DNA of 64,000 nucleotides. Origin: Blautia sp. (GTDB taxonomy: Bacteria; Bacillota; Clostridia; Lachnospirales; Lachnospiraceae). Positions 10,973-21,007 of this stretch are shown here, in pieces; position 1 is the first letter of the stretch; every line of letters starts with the position of its first letter. A program made the position numbers and the translations under genes. The notes under the pieces were generated by a model. The model did not search any database. It worked only from the letters and a program-made list of their open reading frames with translations, and was not told the DNA's origin. The stretch covers positions 22,510-86,509 of the forward strand of contig JALFGN010000027.1 in assembly GCA_022777285.1 (NCBI GenBank), read 5' to 3'.

Positions 10973-11011
10973 TTCTTTGAAAAGTGAAGCACAGGTAAGG
11001 AGAAAAAATGA

Positions 11012-11042
11012 AAAGGTGTCTTTGGAAAAGACACCTTTTTTT
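11012..11042 (+). terminator. Rho-independent terminator
   Basis: aaaaggtgtctttggaaaagacaccttttttt. Confidence 0.9.
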
Positions 11043-11080
11043 ACTCAGAAGAATAAAAACAAAGATAATTGGAGGACATC

Positions 11081-11488
11081 ATGGGAAGAAGAGAGATGAG
11101 AGAACATATCTTTAAACTGTTGTTTATGCAGGAGTTTAATACGCCGGAAGAGATGCCGGAGCAGGTACAGCTTTATTTTGAAACACTGGAAGAACTTTCC
11201 CCGGCGGAAGAAGCTTATATGCAGGATAAATATGCAAAAATACTGGAACAGCAGGATGTAATTGATGAAGAATTGAATCAGATTTCATCCGGATGGAAAG
11301 TCAGCCGTATGAGCAAGGTGGATCTGAATATTCTGCGTCTGGCTGTCTACGAAATGAAATATGATGAGGATGTTCCCGTACGCGTAGCGATCAATGAGGC
11401 AGTCGAGTTGAGTAAGAAATTCGGAGGAGACGATTCTTCCTCCTTCGTAAATGGTGTACTGGGCAAAATAGCCAGAGAAGCAGAATGA
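11081..11488 (+). CDS. nusB: Transcription antitermination factor NusB
   Basis: MGRREMREHIFKLLFMQEF...VAINEAVELSKKFGGDDSSSFVNGVLGKI; ATG 11081 preferred over TTG 11069. Confidence 0.94.
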   Translation: MGRREMREHIFKLLFMQEFNTPEEMPEQVQLYFETLEELSPAEEAYMQDKYAKILEQQDVIDEELNQISSGWKVSRMSKVDLNILRLAVYEMKYDEDVPVRVAINEAVELSKKFGGDDSSSFVNGVLGKIAREAE

Positions 11489-12720
11489 ACAGCATATATT
11501 CGGTAGGACAGGTAAATAATTATATTAAAAATATGTTTACCCAGGATTTTTTGCTAAACAGGATTTCTGTGAAGGGAGAAGTGTCTAACTGTAAGTATCA
11601 TACTTCCGGCCATATTTATTTTTCTCTGAAAGACAGTTCCGGAACCATTGCATGTGTCATGTTTGCAGGTGTAAGGAAGGGGCTTGCGTTCCGTATGAAA
11701 GACGGAGACCGGGTAGTTGTGTCCGGAAGTGTGAACGTCTATGAACGGGACGGGAAATATCAGCTGTATGCAAAAGAAATCCGCCTGGAAGGTGCGGGGC
11801 TTCTCTATGAACAATTTCTTGCTCTGAAAAAAGAGTTGGAGGAGATGGGCATGTTTGCACCGGAATATAAACAGCCTATACCAGCCCATATCCGGACTCT
11901 TGGTGTTGTGACTGCACCGACAGGGGCTGCCATTCAGGATATCCGGAATGTGGCAGGAAGGAGAAATCCTTTTGTACAGATTATTCTCTATCCGGCCCTG
12001 GTGCAGGGAGAAGGAGCAAAAGAGAGTATTGTACAGGGAATTCAGAGGTTGGATGATTATGGTGTGGATGTGATTATTGTAGGGCGCGGAGGCGGTTCGA
12101 TTGAGGATTTGTGGGCGTTTAATGAAGAAGTAGTTGCCCGTGCCATATTTCATTGTCGGACACCTGTGATTTCGGCGGTAGGACATGAAACCGATACGAC
12201 GATTGCAGATTTTGTGGCAGATTTGCGGGCACCTACCCCATCAGCGGCTGCAGAGCTGGCAGTCAGTGATGTGCGGACACTTCTTGGTACTTTTCAGGAA
12301 TACCGAAAAAAACTGGAACGGATCATGGACAATCGTCTGCTTCTTCTGGAACAGCAGATGAAATTTTACAAAAACAAATTGCTGTATTTAAGTCCGGAAA
12401 ATCAGATTCGTGAAAAAAGAACGTATCTGCTGGAACTGGAAGCACGTATGGATGCAGGCATGCAGAATCAGATTTACCGGGCAAGACAGGAACTGAATCT
12501 GTATATTGAAAGAATGCGTGGGCTTTCTCCATTAGATAAGCTGAATCAGGGATTTTCTTATGTGGAAAATGAGGAACAGAAAGCAGTGACAAGTATCTCT
12601 CAGGTGAAGACAGGGGACAGGCTGTATATTCAGGTCAGCGACGGAACGGTAGAAGCCAGAGCAGAAAACAGAAAAAAGAAATCAAGAGGTGTATCCAATG
12701 GCAGAAAAGACAACAATTGA
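11485..12720 (+). CDS. xseA: Exodeoxyribonuclease VII large subunit
   Basis: OB fold, GHIYFSLKD, VIIVGRGGGSIEDLWAFNEE, SAVGHETDTTIADFVADLRAPTPSAAAE. Confidence 0.95.
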   Translation: MNSIYSVGQVNNYIKNMFTQDFLLNRISVKGEVSNCKYHTSGHIYFSLKDSSGTIACVMFAGVRKGLAFRMKDGDRVVVSGSVNVYERDGKYQLYAKEIRLEGAGLLYEQFLALKKELEEMGMFAPEYKQPIPAHIRTLGVVTAPTGAAIQDIRNVAGRRNPFVQIILYPALVQGEGAKESIVQGIQRLDDYGVDVIIVGRGGGSIEDLWAFNEEVVARAIFHCRTPVISAVGHETDTTIADFVADLRAPTPSAAAELAVSDVRTLLGTFQEYRKKLERIMDNRLLLLEQQMKFYKNKLLYLSPENQIREKRTYLLELEARMDAGMQNQIYRARQELNLYIERMRGLSPLDKLNQGFSYVENEEQKAVTSISQVKTGDRLYIQVSDGTVEARAENRKKKSRGVSNGRKDNN

Positions 12721-12904
12721 AGAATCTCTGAAAGAACTGGATGCTATTGTGGCAAAGCTGGAGAGCAGGGAGATTTCTCTGGAAGACTCTTTTGCCCTGT
12801 ATCAGAAAGGGATGGAATTGCTGAAAGAATGCAGCAAAAAGATTGATACTGTTGAAAAAAAGATGCTTAAAATGAACGAGAATGGTGAATTAAGTGAATT
12901 TTAA
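12698..12904 (+). CDS. xseB: Exodeoxyribonuclease VII small subunit
   Basis: MAEKTTIEESLKELDAIVAKLESREISLEDSFALYQKGMELLKEC; overlaps xseA end. Confidence 0.94.
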   Translation: MAEKTTIEESLKELDAIVAKLESREISLEDSFALYQKGMELLKECSKKIDTVEKKMLKMNENGELSEF

Positions 12905-13781
12905 AGAAGAGTTGAAAAACAGAACAGCGTATGCGGAACAAATTATCCGGAATTATCTTCCGAAAGAAGAAGGGTTTTCTGTAAAAATGGCGGAAGCGGT
13001 TAATTACAGTATGCTGTCCGGAGGAAAACGTCTGCGTCCTGTTTTTATGTATGAAGTATATAAACTATTTGGAGGCAGGGGAAATGTAGTGGAACCATTT
13101 ATGGCAGCTTTGGAAATGATCCATACCCATTCCCTGATCCACGATGATCTTCCGGCATTGGATAATGATCCATATCGCAGAGGAAGAAAAACCACACATG
13201 TTGTATATGGGGAATCGGCTGCTATTCTGGCAGGGGATGCCCTTCTTAATTATGCTTATGAAACGGCCTTTCAGGCCTTTGATCGGACCGATTCCTGGAA
13301 ACCGGTTGCAGATGCTTTGAAAATCCTGGGAGAAAAAACAGGAATCATGGGTATGCTGGGCGGTCAGGGGGTAGATGTGGAAAATGACGGAAAGCCACTT
13401 TCCAGAGAAATGCTGCTCTATATCTATGAAAATAAAACGTCTGCATTGATTGAATGTGCGATGATGATTGGTGCTGTTCTGGCAGGAGCAGACAAAGAAC
13501 AGGTTGCAGTCATGGAACAGATCGGGAGCAGAATCGGCATTGCTTTCCAGATTCAGGATGATATCCTGGATGTGATCGGAGACAGCGAAGAACTGGGAAA
13601 AGCAGTGGGGAGTGATGAAAAGAATCATAAGACGACCTATGTGACGCTGGAAGGATTGGAAAAAGCGGGAGAAAAGGTAAAAATACTGACAGAAGAAGCC
13701 ATTGACCTTTTGGCAAAGCTGCCGGGAGAACAGGAATTTTTCAGAGAATTACTGTGTTCTCTTTGTACCCGCAGAAAATAG
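12894..13781 (+). CDS. ispA: Polyprenyl synthetase (farnesyl diphosphate synthase type)
   Basis: SGGKRLRPV, DDLPALDNDPYRRGRKTTH, QIQDDILDVIGD motifs. Confidence 0.92.
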   Translation: MNFKEELKNRTAYAEQIIRNYLPKEEGFSVKMAEAVNYSMLSGGKRLRPVFMYEVYKLFGGRGNVVEPFMAALEMIHTHSLIHDDLPALDNDPYRRGRKTTHVVYGESAAILAGDALLNYAYETAFQAFDRTDSWKPVADALKILGEKTGIMGMLGGQGVDVENDGKPLSREMLLYIYENKTSALIECAMMIGAVLAGADKEQVAVMEQIGSRIGIAFQIQDDILDVIGDSEELGKAVGSDEKNHKTTYVTLEGLEKAGEKVKILTEEAIDLLAKLPGEQEFFRELLCSLCTRRK

Positions 13782-13794
13782 AGGTGCATGATCA

Positions 13795-15657
13795 ATGCTG
13801 TTAGACAAAATACAAAAAGAAAACGATATAAAGAAAATTTCCCAGCAGCAGCTTCCGCAGCTGGCGCAGGAAATCCGGGAGTTTCTGTTGGAAAATGTCA
13901 GCAAGACCGGTGGTCATCTGGCATCGAATCTGGGGGCAGTAGAACTTACACTGGCGCTTCACTATGTATTTCATCTCCCGGAAGATAAGATTATCTGGGA
14001 TGTAGGGCATCAGTCCTATACCCACAAGATTCTTACAGGGAGAAAAGAAGGGTTTCAAAAACTGAGAAAATTTGGCGGCATGAGCGGTTTTCCGAAACGG
14101 AGTGAAAGTTCCTGTGATGCTTATGATACGGGGCATAGTTCTACCTCGATTTCTGCAGGGGTAGGATATGTGTGTGCAGGGAGTATCAGGGGCGATGACA
14201 GTCATGTGATTTCAATCATCGGAGACGGGGCACTTACAGGCGGTATGGCATACGAAGCTCTGAACAATGCGTCCCAGTTGAAAAAGAATTTTATTATCGT
14301 TCTGAATGATAATAAAATGTCTATTTCCGAAAATGTAGGAGGAATTTCCCGTTATCTGAATAATTTAAGAACGACCGATACCTATACAGAACTGAAAACG
14401 GAAGTGAAGAAAAAACTGAATAAAGTACCGGGAATTGGCCCTGCTATGGTGGAAACCATACACAAGACAAAGGACAGTCTCAAGCAGCTTGTGATTCCTG
14501 GGATGTTTTTTGAAGATATGGGAATCAAATATCTGGGACCTGTGAATGGACATGACTGTAACCGGATGATTCAGATCTTTCAGGAAGCGAAAAAAACAGA
14601 GGGAGCGGTTTTGGTTCATGTACAGACAGTAAAGGGCAAAGGATATGAACCGGCCATGCGTCATCCGGCCAGATTTCATGGCACATCGGCTTTTGAACTG
14701 GAGAGCGGTGTACCTTTGAAAAACAGCGGGAAAGCAAATTATACAGATGTATTTTCCACGGTCATGCGAAAGTTGGGAGACAGAGAGCCGAATCTTGTGG
14801 CAGTTACTGCTGCAATGCCGGACGGTACCGGATTAAAGCGATTCCGGAATCTGTTTCCGGAGCGGTTCTTTGATGTTGGAATCGCAGAAGAACATGCAGT
14901 AACCTGCGCTGCCGGTATGGCACTGGGCGGCTTGATCCCGGTGGTTGCCATCTATTCTTCCTTTTTGCAAAGAGCAGTCGATCAGATTATTGAGGATGTA
15001 TGTCTGCAGAATCTTCATGTGATTTTTGCAGTGGATCGGGCGGGCATAGTAGGAAGTGACGGAGAAACACATCAGGGGTGTTTTGATTTGTCTTATTTGT
15101 CGATGATTCCAAATATGACAGTTATGGCACCGAAAAATAAGTGGGAACTTTCCGATATGCTGAAATTTGCAGTGCATTGTGAAGGACCGGTCGCGATCCG
15201 TTATCCAAGAGGGGAAGCTTATGATGGGCTGGAAGAATACCGGGAACCTATGGTATATGGAAAAAGTGAAATGCTGTTTGAAGGAAGTGAGATTGCCCTT
15301 CTTGCGGTGGGAAGTATGGTAGAGACAGGCGTGCAGGTTTATGAAAAAATGAAAGAAGAGGGAATGCATCCGTCTCTTGTAAATGCAAGATTTGTAAAAC
15401 CTCTGGATACCAGAATGCTGGACAGACTGGCAAAGAATCACAGACTTCTTGTAACTATGGAAGAAAATGTGAAAACAGGAGGCTTTGGCAGTGCAGTGCT
15501 TGCTTATATGAGTGAAAAGCATCCACAGGTACAGGTGAAGATCATTTCCCTTCCGGATCAGTTTATTATCCATGGAAGTCCGGAATTATTGAAGAAGACA
15601 GTAGGAATTGACAAAGATTCCATTTATACCACAATCAAGGAGGCTTATAAAGAATGA
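13795..15657 (+). CDS. dxs: 1-deoxy-D-xylulose-5-phosphate synthase
   Basis: GHLASNLGAVELTLALHYVF, GDGALTGGMAYEALNNA, DRAGIVGSDGETHQGCFDLSYL. Confidence 0.96.
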   Translation: MLLDKIQKENDIKKISQQQLPQLAQEIREFLLENVSKTGGHLASNLGAVELTLALHYVFHLPEDKIIWDVGHQSYTHKILTGRKEGFQKLRKFGGMSGFPKRSESSCDAYDTGHSSTSISAGVGYVCAGSIRGDDSHVISIIGDGALTGGMAYEALNNASQLKKNFIIVLNDNKMSISENVGGISRYLNNLRTTDTYTELKTEVKKKLNKVPGIGPAMVETIHKTKDSLKQLVIPGMFFEDMGIKYLGPVNGHDCNRMIQIFQEAKKTEGAVLVHVQTVKGKGYEPAMRHPARFHGTSAFELESGVPLKNSGKANYTDVFSTVMRKLGDREPNLVAVTAAMPDGTGLKRFRNLFPERFFDVGIAEEHAVTCAAGMALGGLIPVVAIYSSFLQRAVDQIIEDVCLQNLHVIFAVDRAGIVGSDGETHQGCFDLSYLSMIPNMTVMAPKNKWELSDMLKFAVHCEGPVAIRYPRGEAYDGLEEYREPMVYGKSEMLFEGSEIALLAVGSMVETGVQVYEKMKEEGMHPSLVNARFVKPLDTRMLDRLAKNHRLLVTMEENVKTGGFGSAVLAYMSEKHPQVQVKIISLPDQFIIHGSPELLKKTVGIDKDSIYTTIKEAYKE

Positions 15658-16463
15658 AAGAACGTCTGGATGTACTGCTGGTAAAACAGGGACTGGCAGT
15701 TTCAAGGGAGAAGGCCAAAGCAGTCATTATGGCAGGCTGTGTATATGTGGACAACCAGAAAGAAGACAAGGCCGGTTCCATGTTTCCGGATACGGCAAAA
15801 ATAGAAGTACGGGGAAATACGCTGAAGTATGTAAGCAGAGGCGGATTGAAACTGGAAAAAGCCATGGAATGCTTTGGAGTGGCTTTGAAAGATAAAATCT
15901 GTATGGATGTCGGATCTTCCACAGGGGGATTCACCGATTGTATGCTGCAAAACGGAGCAGTCAAAGTCTATGCGATTGATGTGGGACATGGTCAGCTTGA
16001 CTGGAAACTGCGAAATGATCCGCGTGTCGTCTGTATGGAAAGAACCAATATCCGATATGTCGTACCGGAAGACCTGCAGGAACATGCAGATTTTTCTTCC
16101 ATTGATGTTTCTTTTATTTCCCTTACCAAGGTACTGCTTCCTGTTTATCATTTACTTACGGAAACCGGGGAAGTGGTATGTCTGATCAAACCGCAGTTTG
16201 AAGCAGGAAGAGAAAAAGTAGGAAAGAAAGGGGTCGTCCGTGATCCGAAAGTTCATGAAGAAGTCATTGAAAAAGTAATGGAATATGCACAGAGCATAGG
16301 ATTTTGGCCCCTTCATCTGGATTTTTCTCCCATTAAGGGACCGGAAGGAAATATTGAATATCTCCTTCATCTGACAAAAAGACAGATACAGGAGCCGGAA
16401 CCGGGTATACAGCTATCCATCAGGGAGGTTGTCAGCCAGGCGCATGGAGAATTGGACAAGTAA
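15654..16463 (+). CDS. tlyA: TlyA family rRNA methyltransferase/putative hemolysin (S4 + FtsJ-like)
   Basis: MKERLDVLLVKQGLAVSREKAKAVIMAG, DVGSSTGGFTDCMLQNGA. Confidence 0.92.
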   Translation: MKERLDVLLVKQGLAVSREKAKAVIMAGCVYVDNQKEDKAGSMFPDTAKIEVRGNTLKYVSRGGLKLEKAMECFGVALKDKICMDVGSSTGGFTDCMLQNGAVKVYAIDVGHGQLDWKLRNDPRVVCMERTNIRYVVPEDLQEHADFSSIDVSFISLTKVLLPVYHLLTETGEVVCLIKPQFEAGREKVGKKGVVRDPKVHEEVIEKVMEYAQSIGFWPLHLDFSPIKGPEGNIEYLLHLTKRQIQEPEPGIQLSIREVVSQAHGELDK

Positions 16464-16467
16464 TCAA

Positions 16468-17328
16468 ATGGAAAAATTTTTTATTATAGCAAACAGTCAG
16501 AAGGACGAAGGATTCAAAACAGCGAAACAGATAGAAACCTATCTGAAAGAGAAAGGAAAATCCTGTATTTTAAGAGCAGAACAACCAGATGTAAAAGATA
16601 TCAGCAATCATTATACGGATGTCCGGCAGATTCCGCAGGATGTGGAATGTATTATTGTGTTGGGCGGGGACGGAACTTTGCTTCAGGCCGCAAGAGATGT
16701 GGTAGACCGGCAGATCCCTTTGCTTGGAATTAATCTCGGTACGCTTGGGTATCTGGCAGAAATCGATCATTCGTCTATTGAGGGTGCATTAAATCATCTG
16801 ATCCTGGATGAATATACCATTGAAAAACGCATGATGCTGCAGGGAAAAGTGTATCAGGCAGGCCGTATGATTGCGGAAGATGTAGCGTTGAATGATATTG
16901 TGATCGGCAGAGAAGGACCTTTGCGGGTAACCAGATTTCATAATTATGTAAATGGAGAATTTCTTAATTCTTATACAGCAGACGGGATTATTATTGCAAC
17001 GGCTACTGGTTCTACCGGCTACAGTCTTTCCGCAGGAGGCCCCATTGTATCACCGGAAACCAATATTATGATTATGACTCCTGTAGCACCTCACACGTTG
17101 AATACCAGAAGTGTGATTTTCCCAGCAGAAGATGAGATCACAGTGGAAATCGGTGAGGGAAGCTGGAAAGGGGAAGCAAAAGCAGTGGTTTCTTTTGATG
17201 GGGATACCAATGTAACGATGAAAACAGGAGACCGGGTCGTGATCCGGCGCTCAGAAAAAGATACACAGATCGTAAAAATCAGTAACATCAGTTTTCTTGA
17301 AGTGTTGAGACGGAAAATGAAGAATTAA
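16468..17328 (+). CDS. nadK: NAD(+) kinase
   Basis: VLGGDGTLLQAAR, LGINLGTLGYLAEI, ATGSTGYSLSAGGPIVSP; start 16468 preferred over 16429. Confidence 0.94.
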   Translation: MEKFFIIANSQKDEGFKTAKQIETYLKEKGKSCILRAEQPDVKDISNHYTDVRQIPQDVECIIVLGGDGTLLQAARDVVDRQIPLLGINLGTLGYLAEIDHSSIEGALNHLILDEYTIEKRMMLQGKVYQAGRMIAEDVALNDIVIGREGPLRVTRFHNYVNGEFLNSYTADGIIIATATGSTGYSLSAGGPIVSPETNIMIMTPVAPHTLNTRSVIFPAEDEITVEIGEGSWKGEAKAVVSFDGDTNVTMKTGDRVVIRRSEKDTQIVKISNISFLEVLRRKMKN

Positions 17329-17339
17329 GGAGAGCAGTC

Positions 17340-17810
17340 ATGAAAATTGCCAGACATTCAAAAATTATTGACCTGATTAACCAATACGATATTGAAACCC
17401 AGGAAGAACTGGCAGCAAAATTGCAGGAAGCAGGATTTGCAGTGACGCAGGCTACCGTTTCCAGAGATATCCGGGAATTAAAACTTATGAAAGCTGCAAA
17501 ACCGGGTGGAGGCTCCAGATATATGGTTATGGAGCAGAGGGATAATCAAAACAGCGAAAAATATAAAAGAGTATTGCAGGATGCATTCCTGTCCATGGAT
17601 ATGGCACAGAATATACTGGTGATCAAAACGGTTTCCGGTATGGCCAATGCAGCAGGTGCTGCCCTTGACAGTATGAACATGAGTGAAATTGTAGGCTGTA
17701 TAGCAGGAGACGATACCATAGCCTGTATTAACAGGACGGTGGATGATACCATTATCCTAATGGAAAAAATAAAAAAAATAATCGGAACAGGCCAGGAGAG
17801 TACAAGGTGA
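17340..17810 (+). CDS. argR: Arginine repressor
   Basis: IDLINQYDIETQEELAAKLQEAGFAVTQATVSRDIRELKL. Confidence 0.94.
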   Translation: MKIARHSKIIDLINQYDIETQEELAAKLQEAGFAVTQATVSRDIRELKLMKAAKPGGGSRYMVMEQRDNQNSEKYKRVLQDAFLSMDMAQNILVIKTVSGMANAAGAALDSMNMSEIVGCIAGDDTIACINRTVDDTIILMEKIKKIIGTGQESTR

Positions 17811-17814
17811 AACG

Positions 17815-19500
17815 ATGTTAGTACATTTGCATGTGAAAAATCTGGCCCTGATTGATGAAGCAGAAGTGGATTTTACAGAAGGACTGAATATTCTCACAGG
17901 AGAAACCGGTGCCGGAAAATCCATTCTCATTGGCTCTATTAATCTGGCGCTGGGACAGAAAGCTTCCAGGGAGATGATTCGGGAAAATACCGATTATGCT
18001 TTTGTGGAACTGGTATTTCAGGTAAACGAAAAGACAGAGGAAAAATTGCGTCAGATGGATATTTTTCCGGAAGATGGGCAGGTTATTATCAGCAGAAAAC
18101 TTACGGGAAACAGAAGTATCTGCAAAATAAACGGAGAAACCTGTACGGTTTCCGCAGTGAAAGCGGCAGCCGCTTATTTGCTGGATATTCACGGACAGCA
18201 TGAGCACCAGTCTTTATTGTATCCAGAAAAGCAGATGGAGATACTGGATGCATATGGAAAAGAGGAAATTTTTGAAAAGAAAAGTGAGACAGCAGATCTG
18301 TTTCAGGAATATGCAGCTTTAAAAAAAGAACTGGAATCTTACGAACTGGATGAAGAACAAAGAAAACGGGAAATGGATTTTCTTTCTTATGAAATCTCGG
18401 AAATTGAGGAGGCACAGCTTCGGGAAGGAGAAGACGAGGAACTGGAAGCCCAGTATAAAAAACTTCTCAATGGAAAGAAAATAACAGAAACTCTGGGTGA
18501 AGTTTATGAACTGACCGGATATGAGCAGGAAGGAAGTGCAGAACAGATCGGAAGAGGCGTAAGAAAGCTGTCTCAGATCGCAGAACTGGATGAGAATCTG
18601 AACGGACTTTATGCTATGCTCAATGATGTAGATGCGCTGCTTTCTGATTTTAACCGGGAAGTGTCCGGATATTTGACTGATTTTTCTTTTTCCCAGGAAC
18701 AATTTGGAGAGATAGAAAGCAGACTGGATCGGATCAATCGTCTGAAGGCAAAATACGGAAGAGAGATTTCGGATGTTCTGTCTTACAAAGAGGAAAAAGA
18801 AGCAGAACGGGAGCGTCTGGAAAACTTTGAACTGCATAAGAGCCAGCTGGAGAAAGCGCTGGCAGAAAAAACAAAGATTCTGGAAGAAAAGAGCCGGGAG
18901 CTTACTTTGCTGCGTAAAGCATGGGCAGAAAAGCTGGAGAAAGAGGTAATTGCCGGTTTACAGGATCTGAATTTTCTGGAAGTGACATTTTCTATTGATT
19001 TTCAGGAAAAAGAAACCTTTGGTCCAGGCGGAAAAGACCGGATTTGTTTCCTGATATCTACAAATCCGGGAGAACCTGTGCGGGAACTGTCAAAAGTGGT
19101 TTCCGGTGGAGAATTATCCAGAATTATGCTTGCGATAAAAACTATTCTTGCAGATAAGGATGAGAAAGAAACGTTGATTTTTGATGAAATCGACACCGGG
19201 ATCAGTGGAAGGACAGCCTGGAAAGTGTCTGAAAAAATGGCAGTGATCGGAAGAGAACATCAGGTTCTTTGTATTACGCATCTTCCACAAATCGCAGCGC
19301 AGGCAGATGCACATTTTCTGATTGAAAAAAATGTGGAAAAACAGGAGACGCAAACCAGAATCTTTCGGCTGCCGGATGAGGAGTCCATCCGGGAATTGGC
19401 AAGAATGTTGGGCGGTGATAAGATCACAGATGCCGGTTTGTCAAATGCAGCAGAGATGAAAGAAATGGCACAACAACAAAAAAATACAAGATTGAAATAG
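17815..19500 (+). CDS. recN: DNA repair protein RecN
   Basis: GLNILTGETGAGKSILIGSINLALG ... VVSGGELSRIMLAIKTIL ... FDEIDTGISGRTAWKV. Confidence 0.96.
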   Translation: MLVHLHVKNLALIDEAEVDFTEGLNILTGETGAGKSILIGSINLALGQKASREMIRENTDYAFVELVFQVNEKTEEKLRQMDIFPEDGQVIISRKLTGNRSICKINGETCTVSAVKAAAAYLLDIHGQHEHQSLLYPEKQMEILDAYGKEEIFEKKSETADLFQEYAALKKELESYELDEEQRKREMDFLSYEISEIEEAQLREGEDEELEAQYKKLLNGKKITETLGEVYELTGYEQEGSAEQIGRGVRKLSQIAELDENLNGLYAMLNDVDALLSDFNREVSGYLTDFSFSQEQFGEIESRLDRINRLKAKYGREISDVLSYKEEKEAERERLENFELHKSQLEKALAEKTKILEEKSRELTLLRKAWAEKLEKEVIAGLQDLNFLEVTFSIDFQEKETFGPGGKDRICFLISTNPGEPVRELSKVVSGGELSRIMLAIKTILADKDEKETLIFDEIDTGISGRTAWKVSEKMAVIGREHQVLCITHLPQIAAQADAHFLIEKNVEKQETQTRIFRLPDEESIRELARMLGGDKITDAGLSNAAEMKEMAQQQKNTRLK

Positions 19501-19517
19501 ATGAATTCTCACATACT

Positions 19518-19552
19518 AAAGAAGGGTACACAGCGTGTATCCTTCTTTTTTT
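19518..19552 (+). terminator. Rho-independent terminator after recN
   Basis: aaagaagggtacacagcgtgtatccttcttttttt. Confidence 0.88.
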
Positions 19553-19597
19553 CCTGAAAAAATGCGGCAGGAAAATTCAAAAAAGGATGTGATTTGG

Positions 19598-20797
19598 ATG
19601 AGGAAATGTAATTATCGTCGATTTCTTTGCGTATTATTAACAGCAGATTTGCTTATGGCAGGTGTATTTGGTTGGTGGTCATTGAAACATGCAATTCCGG
19701 ATACCATCTATATAAAAAAAGACAGTGAGGAGGACATTACAAAGATACTGGATCTTCCTTTTGTTACCTGTCAGGATACCGTTCTGGTTTCTGATGCAAA
19801 TGCATACAGGGTATCCTGCAATCTGCTGGGGGTATTTCCTCTGAAAGAAGTGAAAGTAGAGACAGTAGAGGAAAAAAAATTAGGAATCTGCGGTCTTCCA
19901 GTAGGATTTTATATGGAAACACAGGGAGTTCTGATTGTAGATACGGGAGAGATCATCAACCAGGATGGGATTCCATGTGAACCCGCTGTAAATATTGTAA
20001 AGTCCGGCGATTATATCCTGGAAGCAAACGGAGAGTCTGTACAGACGAAAAAAGCATTGATTGAAAAAATCCATGCATCGGAAGGAAAACCGGTGACGCT
20101 TCTGATCAAACGGAAAGAAGAAGAGATTCCCATTTCCATTGAACCGGTTATGGGACAGGATGACAGATACAAACTGGGAATATGGGTAAGAGATAATACG
20201 CAGGGAATCGGAACTCTGACGTATGTGGAAGAAGACGGCTCTTACGGTGCGCTTGGACATGGAATCAGTGATACAGATACCGGTCAGCTGCTGGAAGTAT
20301 CTGGAGGAGAATTATATGAAGCCCGGATCGTTTCGATTTTAAAAGGAAACAAGGGAAATCCGGGAGAACTTTCCGGATATATTGATTACAACAGAGAAAA
20401 TAAAATCGGAGAGATTGAAACAAATACAGAAAAGGGAGTTTATGGAAATGTGGATGCAGGATGGAGTTCCAGACTTCCGATTTCTTATAAATCAGTTGGA
20501 TATAAGCAGGAGGTTCAGATTGGAGAAGCTCAGATATGGACCGGTGTGGACGGGCAAGTGCAGCCATATACTGCACGGATTACAGAAATTTTCCCGGATC
20601 AGACAGATTCAAATAAAGCATTTACCATTCAGGTGACGGATGCCGGGCTTCTTTCGAAAACTGGTGGAATTGTACAGGGAATGAGCGGCAGCCCGGTAGT
20701 ACAAAATGGAAAAATCATCGGTGCAGTCACTCATGTATTTGTCCAGGATGCTTCTAAAGGATATGGGATTTTTATTGAAAAAATGTTGGGCGAATAG
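19598..20797 (+). CDS. spoIVB: SpoIVB peptidase (PDZ + S55 serine protease)
   Basis: PDZ-like ILEANGESVQTKKALIEKI, GMSGSPVVQNGKIIGAVTHVFVQD; ATG 19598 with RBS AAAAGGATGTG; ORF start 19535 overlaps the terminator. Confidence 0.93.
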   Translation: MRKCNYRRFLCVLLTADLLMAGVFGWWSLKHAIPDTIYIKKDSEEDITKILDLPFVTCQDTVLVSDANAYRVSCNLLGVFPLKEVKVETVEEKKLGICGLPVGFYMETQGVLIVDTGEIINQDGIPCEPAVNIVKSGDYILEANGESVQTKKALIEKIHASEGKPVTLLIKRKEEEIPISIEPVMGQDDRYKLGIWVRDNTQGIGTLTYVEEDGSYGALGHGISDTDTGQLLEVSGGELYEARIVSILKGNKGNPGELSGYIDYNRENKIGEIETNTEKGVYGNVDAGWSSRLPISYKSVGYKQEVQIGEAQIWTGVDGQVQPYTARITEIFPDQTDSNKAFTIQVTDAGLLSKTGGIVQGMSGSPVVQNGKIIGAVTHVFVQDASKGYGIFIEKMLGE

Positions 20798-20847
20798 GGA
20801 AGAAATATCAGAAATAAAATCATATAGTTTCAAAATATAAAAATAAA

Positions 20848-20854
20848 TGTCGAA
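20848..20854 (+). promoter_or_regulatory. Candidate 0A box (Spo0A binding site)
   Basis: TGTCGAA upstream of the spo0A promoter region; short motif, also expected by chance elsewhere. Confidence 0.45.
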
Positions 20855-21007
20855 AAATATCAATAAATTAAAATAATTGACAGAAAATTTAGCTTGATTA
20901 TACGAACAACTGATAATATAATACAAGTAATCTTCAGAGATGGCGATTCAACAGGGCGCCCGTCATTTACTGAAGAAAAAGAGCAACATGGGTATGGAGG
21001 ACAAGTA

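Noticed and set aside
20894-21007. N-terminal extension of Spo0A
   Set aside because: The receiver domain starts at [15 protein letters not shown] (21008) after a GGAGG RBS; the upstream part overlaps the structured leader.
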